Source: Bacillota bacterium
GTDB lineage: Bacteria > Bacillota > Syntrophomonadia > Syntrophomonadales > Syntrophomonadaceae
Assembly (NCBI GenBank): GCA_017861475.1
Contig: JAGFXV010000106.1
Coordinates: 1-5,846 of the forward strand
Direction: 5' to 3'
DNA length: 5,846 bases
The notes beneath the pieces were generated by a model, which did no database searches, was not told the origin of the DNA, and worked only from the letters and a program-made list of their open reading frames with translations. Shown in pieces: positions 1-5,846 of the stretch (position 1 is its first letter; every line of letters begins with the position of its first letter). The position numbers and the translations under genes were made by a program.

Positions 1-14
1 ATAGGGGGATTATC

Positions 15-2222
15 GTGAAAACGCAGGGTTTTAAAAAACTCACTTCCATCATTCTGGTTTTATTGCTCACCAGCACTTTGATCGGATGCAATCCAAGTGA
101 AAAAAATGATGGCGGGAAGAAAAACAATGGGGATAATAAAACCGTACTGGCTGCAGAATTTGCGCCTTACAGCGAAGCTGCCGTAGATGAGCAGCCGTCA
201 TTAAAAGCCTACACCGTTGCTTCAGACCTCAGCAACCTTGAAAATCGGCAGCGGTTTGAATTCTCCCCTGCCGCGCAGCAGTTGTTGGTTAAAAACGGTT
301 TTGTGATATTACCGCAGAATTACTCCGAATATTATCCGCTTTATGAAACCAATCGCTATGACAGCGTGGTGCCCAATCTGGTAACCACCGACTCCATGTT
401 GCACAATTATCATCTGTATTTTGATTATCTGCTGAAAACCGTGGAAGAAGACAAGTTAATGCCGGAGCTTAAGCAATTGAGTCAGGGCATGCTGAAATCT
501 TCCCAGGAGCAATACCAGGCTTTGCCCGACGGTGCATGGAAAACTGCCGCTGCCCGCAATCTGGCCTTTTTCTCCGTGGCCAGCCAGTTAATAAATCCTG
601 GCGCAGCTATTCCGTCGGAGGTACGCAAAGAAGTACAGGCGGAATTGAATTTGATCAAAGCTCATAACACCACCGTCATCTCACCGGTAATGAGTATGGG
701 AGCAGAAAAGGACGAACTTGAGTCCCTGAAAGAGGATTATACCCAATACATCCCGCGTGGCCATTATACCCGCAGTGAAACACTGACGACCTATTTTAAG
801 ACGATGATGTGGTACGGTCGTATGACTTTCCGGCTTAAAAATGACAGTGAAACACGTTCTGCCGTCTTAATGACCGTTGCGTTGAACCAAGATTCCAATC
901 TCTCCGGTTGGAGCAACATCAACAGCGTCACCGAATTTTTCGTTGGCCGTAACGACGACCCCGGCTATAATGAATATGCAGTGCTGCTGAAAAAAGTTTA
1001 CGGAAAAGAACCGACAATAAAGGATTTGACCGCCCAGCAGGATAAATGGAATGCCTTCATGAAGGCGGCGGTCAATCTAAAAGGTCCGTCCATCAATTCT
1101 ATTCCCATCTATGACGCCACGATTCAGCCTGACCGGGAAAAAGAAGTCAAGGGGTTCCGCTTTATGGGACAGCGTTATACGCTGGATGCCGATATATTCC
1201 AGCGCCTGATTTACCGTGAGGTAGGAGAAAATCCCCAGGGAGAACGCAGACTGTTGCCCAAGGGATTGGATATTCCTGCGGTCATGGGTTCTGTAGAAGC
1301 CAAGACTATTTTAAAAGACCTGGGACAGGAACAATACCCAAATTACGCTGACAATATGAACAAAATGCAGAAATACGTATCATCCCTTACGGCTGATACC
1401 TGGCACCAAAACCTGTACTGGGGCTGGCTCAACACCCTGCAGCCGCTGCTGACCCCGGTTGCGGAAGGTTATCCTTCATTTATGCGCAATCAGGCCTGGA
1501 CTCGCAAGAGCCTGAGTACGTATTTGGGTAGTTGGACCGAGCTAAAACACGATACGGTGCTATATGCCAAACAGGTTTACGCCGAGGCCGGTGGCGGCGG
1601 TGACGTCAAGGATGACGACCGTGGGTATGTTGAGCCCAATCCTAAGCTATACGCTCGTATGGCTGCCCTGACCTCTATGACTCGGGACGGACTGCAAAGC
1701 CGCGGTCTATTGAGCAAAAATGACACAGAAAATTTGAACCGCCTGCAGAAACTTTCCCTGGATCTGAAAACCATCTCCGAAAAGGAGCTCAAAGGGCAGT
1801 CCCTCAGCGACAGTGAATATGAACTAATTCGCGGCTATGGCGCACAGCTGGAACATTTCTGGCTTGAAACCCTCAAAGGCCAGGACAGTAAAAAAGGCTC
1901 CAACCAACTCCTGGTAGACAACCCGGGCATGTTGGTGTCCGATGTGGCTACCTCGCCTGACGGTACTGTTTTGGAGGAAGGTTCCGGTTTCATTCAAACC
2001 ATATACGCGGTAGTGCCGGTGGATGGAAAGTTGCGTATCGCCCGCGGCGGTGTGTATTCCTATTATGAATTTCCCTGGCAGTCCAGTGATCGCTTAACAG
2101 ATGACGCCTGGCGCACCATGCTGTATTATAATAAAGCCCCGGCGGCGCCTGACTGGACAACTGCCTTCATTTCTCCAACCGGCGAATGCAGGATCGTTAT
2201 GCCCTGGGAAACAAATCAATGA
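15..2222 (+). CDS. DUF3160-family lipoprotein of unknown function
   Basis: A 735-residue exported lipoprotein. The start is GTG at 15, preceded by GGGGGA (4-9) at normal spacing. Residues 1-25 form a lipoprotein signal: basic MKTQGFKK, a hydrophobic stretch (about 11-23), then lipobox L22-I-G-C25, so Cys25 should be lipidated and the protein anchored on the outer face of the cytoplasmic membrane. A hydrophilic K/N/D/G-rich linker (about 27-42) follows. The rest resembles DUF3160 proteins: the segment near residues 116-140 with VTTDSMLHNYHLYFDYLLK, the GYVEPNPKLYARMAALT block near residues 537-553, and the near-C-terminal GGVYSYYEFPW...SDRLTDDAWRTML. Length of 700-800 residues is usual for the family. 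I know of no proven biochemical activity, so none is assigned. The last codons overlap the next gene (ATGA), suggesting coupled translation and a joint surface role. Family assignment is from remembered motifs, not a search. Confidence 0.88.
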   Translation: MKTQGFKKLTSIILVLLLTSTLIGCNPSEKNDGGKKNNGDNKTVLAAEFAPYSEAAVDEQPSLKAYTVASDLSNLENRQRFEFSPAAQQLLVKNGFVILPQNYSEYYPLYETNRYDSVVPNLVTTDSMLHNYHLYFDYLLKTVEEDKLMPELKQLSQGMLKSSQEQYQALPDGAWKTAAARNLAFFSVASQLINPGAAIPSEVRKEVQAELNLIKAHNTTVISPVMSMGAEKDELESLKEDYTQYIPRGHYTRSETLTTYFKTMMWYGRMTFRLKNDSETRSAVLMTVALNQDSNLSGWSNINSVTEFFVGRNDDPGYNEYAVLLKKVYGKEPTIKDLTAQQDKWNAFMKAAVNLKGPSINSIPIYDATIQPDREKEVKGFRFMGQRYTLDADIFQRLIYREVGENPQGERRLLPKGLDIPAVMGSVEAKTILKDLGQEQYPNYADNMNKMQKYVSSLTADTWHQNLYWGWLNTLQPLLTPVAEGYPSFMRNQAWTRKSLSTYLGSWTELKHDTVLYAKQVYAEAGGGGDVKDDDRGYVEPNPKLYARMAALTSMTRDGLQSRGLLSKNDTENLNRLQKLSLDLKTISEKELKGQSLSDSEYELIRGYGAQLEHFWLETLKGQDSKKGSNQLLVDNPGMLVSDVATSPDGTVLEEGSGFIQTIYAVVPVDGKLRIARGGVYSYYEFPWQSSDRLTDDAWRTMLYYNKAPAAPDWTTAFISPTGECRIVMPWETNQ

Positions 2223-2794
2223 AAACAGTTTTGAAACAAGTTTTCCTGATATTATTGGCGGCTGCTGTCCTGGGGGCGGCAGCCCTTTATATCTCCGACT
2301 CCGCTGCCCAAACCATCCGCAAGGATACCGACAGCAACGGTTATCAGGAAGAATACCGGCTTGTCGATAACCAGCTGCGGATTTATGAAAACAATCGCCT
2401 CATCTGGCAAAGTCCGGATGATTGGAATATACGGCAGATAAGCCTGGCGGATACTGACAACGACCACCGGACGGAGTTGATCATGGTTCTCTGGAAACAT
2501 GGCAGCTATGGAGATATCAAGCCATTTTGGTTTAAAGGCAAGGATAACCAATATTCTTGTCACTTGTTTATGTATCGAATGCGAACCGGTAAATATAAAG
2601 CAATCTGGTGCTCCTCTGCGCTGGTGAATCCAATTATTAAAATGACGGTTGAAGACAGTGACAACAACGGTTCAAACGAGTTGCACGTACTGGAAGGTCC
2701 CCGCACCGGCTTTGCCTATTCCCTCCGCCAGCTTTTTCACCGGGAGGAAACCCGCTGGATCTGGAACGGTTGGGGTTTTGAACGCATGGATTGA
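2219..2794 (+). CDS. Small exported protein with three Asp-rich, FG-GAP/calcium-loop-like motifs
   Basis: A 191-residue protein starting at ATG 2219, which overlaps the stop of the upstream lipoprotein gene as ATGA; GGGA at 2206-2209 is a suitable ribosome site. An ATG at 2186 in the same frame would give 202 residues, but it adds a charged stretch before the hydrophobic segment and has no good ribosome site. Residues 5-25 are strongly hydrophobic (a signal peptide or membrane anchor); S28-A-A30 is a possible signal-peptidase site. The outside portion holds three similar acidic loops: D36-T-D-S-N-G, D78-T-D-N-D, and D146-S-D-N-N-G, each followed by an acidic residue at the ninth loop position (E44, E86, E154). 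Such DxDxN/DG loops occur in FG-GAP/VCBS and EF-hand-like calcium sites; calcium binding here is inferred. The protein is Trp/Tyr-rich towards its end and has Cys114 and Cys131. I do not recognise a named family. Coupling to the DUF3160 gene suggests a partner role. Confidence 0.82.
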   Translation: MKTVLKQVFLILLAAAVLGAAALYISDSAAQTIRKDTDSNGYQEEYRLVDNQLRIYENNRLIWQSPDDWNIRQISLADTDNDHRTELIMVLWKHGSYGDIKPFWFKGKDNQYSCHLFMYRMRTGKYKAIWCSSALVNPIIKMTVEDSDNNGSNELHVLEGPRTGFAYSLRQLFHREETRWIWNGWGFERMD

Positions 2795-2878
2795 TATGAT
2801 TTGGGGAAGCATTTCAGGATATAAAATCATTATTTATAATTTTCAAAAGCTCTTGGTAAATATTAATAAAGACTGAAA

Positions 2879-3115
2879 CTATTTTTCTGCTACTACAATG
2901 ATGCGTTGGCTGCTGTCACTGCAATATTCGTCCATTTTATAGCTGCCGTAAATATATATACCGCTGTATCCGGCCTGTTCCAGCAATCTTTTGTAATCGC
3001 TGTCAAGCAAGATTCTATTTACAATATCATATTGATTGCTCTCCGTGCGCTTCGGGGAATGGTACATTTCGATATAATATAGTTGATTCTTCAATAAAAT
3101 GGTCGTTTGTGGTAT
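2879..3115 (-). pseudogene. C-terminal remnant of a probable SAM-dependent methyltransferase
   Basis: A minus-strand open frame runs from a stop codon at 3116-3118 to a TAG at 2879-2881. It contains a TTG (3092-3094, which would give 71 residues) and an ATG eight codons further in, but neither has a recognisable ribosome site. The homology-like reading also extends upstream of the TTG as I-P-Q-T-T-I-L, where no start exists. The sequence reads like the end of a class I SAM-dependent methyltransferase: a YxxLLEQAGYSGIYIYGSY segment (the usual 'LLExAGF..I.vyGdy' strand near the C-terminus) followed by SSQRIIVVAEK as the final strand. The SAM-binding GxGxG half is absent, and I found no more of it in the other minus frames up to 3216. 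I infer a truncated gene that cannot bind SAM. A small functional protein is the alternative. The methyltransferase identity rests on memory of the family's C-terminal pattern. Confidence 0.55.
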
Positions 3116-3137
3116 TTATAATATAACATTTAAACTA

Positions 3138-3165
3138 TTGTGGAAAAGAATAGATAAGATATTTT
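3138..3165 (+). promoter_or_regulatory. Weak candidate sigma-A-type promoter for the phosphatase gene
   Basis: TTGTGG (3138-3143) and TATTTT (3160-3165) are separated by 16 bp in the AT-rich gap upstream of the phosphatase gene, about 50 bp before its start codon. Both hexamers deviate from consensus, and such matches are frequent by chance in AT-rich DNA. The gene has no same-strand neighbour close upstream, so a promoter should lie somewhere in 2880-3200; this is only the best candidate by eye. Confidence 0.22.
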
Positions 3166-3201
3166 CATTGAAGACTATGGAAGTCAAATCCATATTAGCT
3201 T

Positions 3202-3209
3202 AAGGAAGG
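3202..3209 (+). promoter_or_regulatory. Ribosome binding site of the HAD phosphatase gene
   Basis: AAGGAAGG lies 7 bases before the ATG at 3217. It is a strong Shine-Dalgarno match and fixes the start of the phosphatase reading frame. Confidence 0.85.
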
Positions 3210-3216
3210 TATAATC

Positions 3217-3873
3217 ATGAAGACAATTGATACAGTTATTTTTGATTTGGACGGCACACTGCTGAATACGCTTGGAGATATTGCAGACAGCGCTAATCAT
3301 GCATTATCCTTGTTCGGATACCCCGCAAGATCAATTGATGAAATCAGAAGCTTTGTTGGCAACGGTCTGGGTCATTTAATGGAATTGTGCCTGCCGGGCG
3401 GAGAGAATAATCCTCATTATGACGAATGTATAGCCGATTTCCGCAGTCACTATTACAGTAACATGCAGAATAAAACCGCCCCGTACGATGGAATTATTGA
3501 TCTGTTGAAACAATTGTCCCAGAATAATTTCAAAATGGCGGTAGTATCAAATAAGTTTGATCAGGCGGTAAAAAAACTTACCCATGATTATTTCGGTACT
3601 TACGTTAATGTAGCTATCGGAGATTCAAAAAACATTGCCAGGAAACCGGCCCCGGATACTGTTTTTAAAGCGCTGGAAGAATTGGGTTCCTCTGCAGATA
3701 AAGCTGTATATTTAGGGGATTCAGAAGTAGATATTGAAACAGCCAGAAACTCCGGGCTCACCAGTGTGGGGGCTGCCTGGGGATTTAAAGGCAGAATGTT
3801 TTTGGAAGCAAACGGTGCAGACTATATCATCGATCAGCCAAGAGAGTTATTGAAACTGATTGTTTTTTTGTGA
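3217..3873 (+). CDS. HAD-superfamily hydrolase, phosphoglycolate-phosphatase-like
   Basis: A 218-residue cytoplasmic phosphatase of HAD subfamily IA. Motif I is FDLDGT, with nucleophile Asp10 and acid/base Asp12; motif II is S111-N-K; motif III is Lys143 in ARKPAPDTV; motif IV is YLGDSEVDIETA with Asp168 and Asp172, which with Asp10 should bind Mg2+. The helical cap inserted after motif I (about residues 16-85) is the size usual for Gph-like enzymes. The likely reaction is phosphate-ester hydrolysis, for example 2-phosphoglycolate to glycolate, but sequence alone does not separate this from pyrophosphatase (PpaX) or other sugar-phosphate specificities. The catalytic set is complete and the length normal. 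The last three codons (V-F-L) and the TGA seem to come from the adjoining IS256 remnant: read on the other strand, the same bases encode the transposase motif MMDITKK. The native C-terminus was therefore probably replaced after L-K-L-I, outside the catalytic fold. Confidence 0.9.
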   Translation: MKTIDTVIFDLDGTLLNTLGDIADSANHALSLFGYPARSIDEIRSFVGNGLGHLMELCLPGGENNPHYDECIADFRSHYYSNMQNKTAPYDGIIDLLKQLSQNNFKMAVVSNKFDQAVKKLTHDYFGTYVNVAIGDSKNIARKPAPDTVFKALEELGSSADKAVYLGDSEVDIETARNSGLTSVGAAWGFKGRMFLEANGADYIIDQPRELLKLIVFL

Positions 3874-4494
3874 TATCCATCATTGCCAGGTACAACATTT
3901 TTAAGAGGCTGTCATCAGTTGGGAAAACGGACTTACTTTTTGTTACCTTGCGTAGCTGGCGGTTGAATCCTTCGATGGCATTGGTGGTATAGATCAGCTA
4001 CCGAACTTCTTCAGGGTACTTGAAGTAGGTGGAGAGATTAGCCCAGTTGGTACGCCAGGAAACGGCTATTTTGGGATACTTGCTGCCCCATTTTTCTTCA
4101 AAGGCGTCAAGCTCTTACAGGGCGGTTTGTTCATCAATGGCAGCGTAAACTTTCTTCAGATCAGCCATTAGTGTTGCTTTTTAATCAGTTGGGGATCAAA
4201 GTCTCCTTTGCGGTCCCTGGGAACTGAGATGTCCATATCGCCAAAACTGGTTTTCATGGTTTTTTCGCTGTATCCGTTGCGACTATTATCAGTCTGTTTG
4301 TTGCGATAATCATACTTGCTGTAGCCCAGTTCCTCGTCCAGTTCAGCCTCCAAGCCGTTTTCAAGAACAGTACTGACCATTTCTTTAAACAGATCCTGTA
4401 CCCCCGCAACATCATTGATCCCGACATCCTGCGACATTTCCAGCAGCTTTTTTCGTTGTTCTCTTCTTTCGGGGCTGATTTTTCTCTTTGCCAA
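3863..4494 (-). pseudogene. IS256-family transposase, broken by deletion, frameshift and two nonsense codons
   Basis: Transposase_mut-type (IS256) transposase remnant. It begins at TTG 4494, with GGGAGG at 4503-4508 eight bases upstream. The N-terminal 107 or so codons include the typical ENGLEAELDEELGYSKYD segment and the SxxGDMDISVPRDRKGDFDPQLIKK segment, which normally leads into the catalytic domain. The frame then ends in TAA at 4168-4170. Overlapping it in another frame, the C-terminal part resumes at L-M-A-D-L-K-K-V-Y and runs 102 codons through FEEKWGSKYP, the SWRTNWANLSTYFKYP segment and TTNAIEGFNRQLRK, to MMDITKK. Two in-frame stops interrupt it: TAA at 4115-4117 and TAG at 3998-4000, each explainable by a single base change from a Glu or Lys codon. 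Roughly 150-200 codons holding the two catalytic aspartates are absent. The final few dozen codons are also missing. Not functional. Confidence 0.88.
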
Positions 4495-4540
4495 TATAAA
4501 AACCTCCCAACAGATGCTTTTATCTTACATCATCAGTTGG

Positions 4541-4569
4541 AAGGTTGACACAAAATCTGAAATGGTCTC
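4541..4569 (-). repeat. Putative outer end (inverted-repeat region) of the IS256 remnant
   Basis: Read on the minus strand, this begins GAGACCATTTCAGATTTTG and continues to TGTCAACC, a layout typical of IS256-family tips upstream of the transposase ribosome site. No matching inverted copy was found at the other side, consistent with that end being deleted. It lies just outside the fadA stop codon. Confidence 0.5.
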
Positions 4570-4572
4570 GGA

Positions 4573-5751
4573 TCAACACAATTCAAAAATTCCCGCTGCT
4601 CCCATTCCACCACCGATACACATTGAAATCATACCATATCTTACATCTCTTCTTTCCATTTCATTCATAATCTGAACCGTTAATTTCGTTCCGGTACATC
4701 CCAAAGGGTGCCCGAGTGCGATAGCACCGCCGTTTACATTAGTTATTTTTGGATTTAGGCCTAATTCTCTCATGCAATAGATAGATTGAGATGCAAAAGC
4801 TTCATTTAGCTCAATTAGACCGATATCTTTAAGCGTTAAGCCTGCTAGTTTTAGTGCTTTTGGAATAGCGAAAACGGGGCCGATACCCATAATTCCAGGT
4901 GGACAGCCTCCCACTGCAAAGCTGACATAACGCAGACGTGGTTTGATCCCCAGTTCTTTCGCCTTGTCTTCAGACATTACTACAACTGCAGCTGCACCAT
5001 CGCTGGTTTGGGATGAATTTCCTGCAGTTACTACACCAAAGGGTGAAAAAGCTGGTTTTAATTTAGCCAACGATTCTTCAGTTACACCTTCTCTTGGTCC
5101 TTCATCAACTTTAAATATCTTTTCCTTAACAATCACTTTATGGTCTGGACCCATTACTGCTTCTTTCACTAAAATCGGAGTAATTTCACCTTCAAAAACG
5201 CCATTATTTATGGCTGCATTAGCTTTTTGATAACTGGCTGCTGCAAAAGCATCCTGTTCCTGTCTTGAGATGCTAAATTTTTTCGCAACATTTTCAGCTG
5301 TTAGCCCCATACCTAAATAGAGATCAGGCCACTGCTCGAGCACTTCCTGATTGGGAATAGGAACCTGTTTGGAAGCCACCATGCTCATGCTCTCTATCCC
5401 ACCTGCAACGATAACATCTGAAGCCCCCAGCATAATGCGCTCGGCTGCCATGCTGATCGTTTGCAGACCAGAGGAACAAAAACGATTCACAGTCATACCA
5501 CATGCACTATCCGGCAATCCGGCATACTGAGCAATGATTCGACCAACCTGCATACCCTGAACACCCTCAGGAAATGAGCATCCAATGATGACATCTTCAA
5601 CCAGGCTCTTATCAAAGTTGGGTCCCAGTCTTTTGATTGCATCCTCTACAACTAATTTACCAAGATAATCGGGCCGAGTATCCTTTAACGTACCCCGCGG
5701 TGCCTTCCCTACAGCAGTACGAACTCCGGAAACAATAACTGCCTGTTTCAA
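4573..5751 (-). CDS. fadA: Acetyl-CoA C-acyltransferase (3-ketoacyl-CoA thiolase)
   Basis: Type I thiolase of 392 residues, cytoplasmic. It catalyses CoA-dependent cleavage of 3-ketoacyl-CoA in beta-oxidation, or the reverse condensation of acetyl-CoA units. I chose the TTG at 5749-5751: GGGAGG (5759-5764) sits 7 bases before it, and the protein then starts [20 protein letters not shown], the normal thiolase beginning. The longer ATG start at 5764-5766 would place the ribosome site inside the gene. Motifs in the 392-residue numbering: nucleophile Cys92 in [10 protein letters not shown], Asn316 in NEAF, His348 in GHPLG and Cys378 in [10 protein letters not shown]. The last three match the positions known for the 392-residue Zoogloea thiolase. 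The ending GIFELC looks native. The [12 protein letters not shown] segment and the overall pattern resemble FadA-type degradative thiolases of Firmicutes rather than short biosynthetic AtoB enzymes; chain-length preference cannot be read from sequence. It lies 21 bp after an upstream gene on the same strand and is probably co-transcribed with it. Confidence 0.93.
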   Translation of the reverse strand: MKQAVIVSGVRTAVGKAPRGTLKDTRPDYLGKLVVEDAIKRLGPNFDKSLVEDVIIGCSFPEGVQGMQVGRIIAQYAGLPDSACGMTVNRFCSSGLQTISMAAERIMLGASDVIVAGGIESMSMVASKQVPIPNQEVLEQWPDLYLGMGLTAENVAKKFSISRQEQDAFAAASYQKANAAINNGVFEGEITPILVKEAVMGPDHKVIVKEKIFKVDEGPREGVTEESLAKLKPAFSPFGVVTAGNSSQTSDGAAAVVVMSEDKAKELGIKPRLRYVSFAVGGCPPGIMGIGPVFAIPKALKLAGLTLKDIGLIELNEAFASQSIYCMRELGLNPKITNVNGGAIALGHPLGCTGTKLTVQIMNEMERRDVRYGMISMCIGGGMGAAGIFELC

Positions 5752-5758
5752 ATTACTC

Positions 5759-5764
5759 CCTCCC
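5759..5764 (-). promoter_or_regulatory. Ribosome binding site that sets the fadA start
   Basis: The minus strand reads GGGAGG here, 7 bases upstream of the TTG at 5749-5751. It overlaps the upstream in-frame ATG at 5764-5766 and so argues against that ATG as the start. Confidence 0.8.
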
Positions 5765-5772
5765 ATCGCTCT

Positions 5773-5846
5773 TTAATTTCTTAGAGGTTTTCCAGTTTTA
5801 AGCAAATGTTCCATCCGAGCTTGGCTCTTTTCTGTTTTAAGTAAAT
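5773..5846 (-). CDS. C-terminal end of a gene upstream of fadA (partial, cut by window edge)
   Basis: The last 23 codons and TAA (5773-5775) of a minus-strand gene that continues past the window edge. The visible end includes KSQARMEHLLKTGKPLRN, a basic, helix-like tail. Of the three minus frames here, this one is chosen because it has no stop until 5773 and its stop lies 21 bp before the fadA start with the fadA ribosome site in between, as in an operon. Tails of this type (ending in TGKPLR or similar) remind me of enoyl-CoA hydratase/isomerase or 3-hydroxyacyl-CoA dehydrogenase proteins, which would fit a neighbour of fadA, but 23 residues are too few to identify it. A second frame open until about 5783 is the alternative. 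Confidence 0.5.
   Translation of the reverse strand, partial: LLKTEKSQARMEHLLKTGKPLRN

Larger units (their letters stand above)
3863..4569 (-). mobile_element. Decayed, internally deleted IS256-family insertion sequence
   Basis: An approximately 0.7-kb remnant of an element that is normally about 1.3-1.4 kb. It holds the transposase ribosome site and N-terminal part (4494-4171), then, after a large internal deletion at about 4168-4171, a C-terminal part (about 4168-3863). The outer end near 4569 matches in style the termini of IS256 relatives (reading GAGACC... on the minus strand, followed by TTTTGTGTCAACC). The opposite end is missing: homology stops at the transposase motif MMDITKK, abutting the phosphatase gene, so no inverted-repeat pair or target duplication can be seen. 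The element cannot encode an active transposase. Boundaries are approximate, since they rest on recalled family sequence. Confidence 0.8.

Noticed and set aside
1577..1792. 71-codon minus-strand open frame inside the DUF3160 gene
   Set aside because: Lies wholly within a clear coding gene, has a low-complexity Ser/Pro/Arg composition typical of an antisense shadow, and shows no known motif.
2252..2563. 103-codon minus-strand open frame opposite the small exported protein
   Set aside because: Antisense shadow of a convincing coupled gene; no ribosome site or recognisable family features.
2796..2830. Inverted repeat ATGATTT / AAATCAT as a terminator after the small exported protein gene
   Set aside because: Only 7 bp of AT-rich stem with a 21-base loop and no clean T-run directly after; expected by chance in this AT-rich gap.
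4168..4494. The 108-residue reading frame as a stand-alone small protein gene
   Set aside because: It matches the N-terminal part of IS256-family transposases and the missing C-terminal part follows in another frame, so it is a fragment rather than an independent gene.
3912..4540. Direct repeat TCATCAGTTGG at 3912-3922 and 4530-4540, with a shorter match near 4183
   Set aside because: Eleven bases; the first copy lies in the transposase coding motif FPTDDS and the other in the IS leader. Probably chance, though a role in rearrangement cannot be excluded.
4081..4700. CRISPR array, non-coding RNA or novel regulatory element in the apparently gene-poor interval
   Set aside because: No regularly spaced repeats or stable structured element is visible; the interval is explained by the transposase remnant and the fadA 3' end.
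4943..5230. 95-codon plus-strand open frame opposite fadA
   Set aside because: The antisense of conserved thiolase sequence with no features of its own.

Overview
The window looks like a stretch of chromosome from a Gram-positive-type anaerobe of the Firmicutes (Clostridia or Negativicutes are my guess). The reasons are strong AGGAGG-like ribosome sites in front of GTG, TTG and ATG starts, a lipobox lipoprotein of the DUF3160 family, an IS256-family remnant of the kind common in those groups, and a Bacillus/Clostridia-like FadA thiolase. The assignment is an inference from family resemblance; no rRNA or other marker gene is present.

Left part (1-2794, + strand): a two-gene, translationally coupled unit. 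A large DUF3160 lipoprotein (GTG start) overlaps by ATGA with a small membrane-anchored or secreted protein carrying three Asp-rich DxDxN/D loops. Both have export signals, so they probably act together at the cell surface; the function of neither is known. The left half looks richer in G+C than the right half by eye.

Middle (2795-4572): a patchwork with signs of decay. On the minus strand lies a short tail that reads like the C-terminus of a SAM-dependent methyltransferase, without a credible start or ribosome site. An intact HAD-superfamily phosphatase (phosphoglycolate-phosphatase-like) follows on the plus strand with a strong ribosome site. After it comes a decayed IS256-family transposase on the minus strand: the N-terminal ~107 codons and a C-terminal ~102 codons remain, the catalytic core between them is deleted, the frame is shifted, and two in-frame stop codons interrupt the C-terminal part. 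The remnant runs directly into the 3' end of the phosphatase gene and appears to supply its last codons and its stop codon. Its other end lies only about 3 bp beyond the stop codon of fadA.

Right part (4573-5846, minus strand): fadA, a complete acetyl-CoA acyltransferase (thiolase) with all catalytic motifs, best started at a TTG 15 bases inside the longest reading frame. It is preceded, 21 bp upstream, by the last 23 codons of another gene cut by the window edge, so fadA is probably a downstream gene of a fatty-acid oxidation (or acyl-CoA) operon.

I did not find a CRISPR array, tRNA, rRNA, riboswitch or defence system. The least understood content is the DUF3160 / Asp-loop protein pair.
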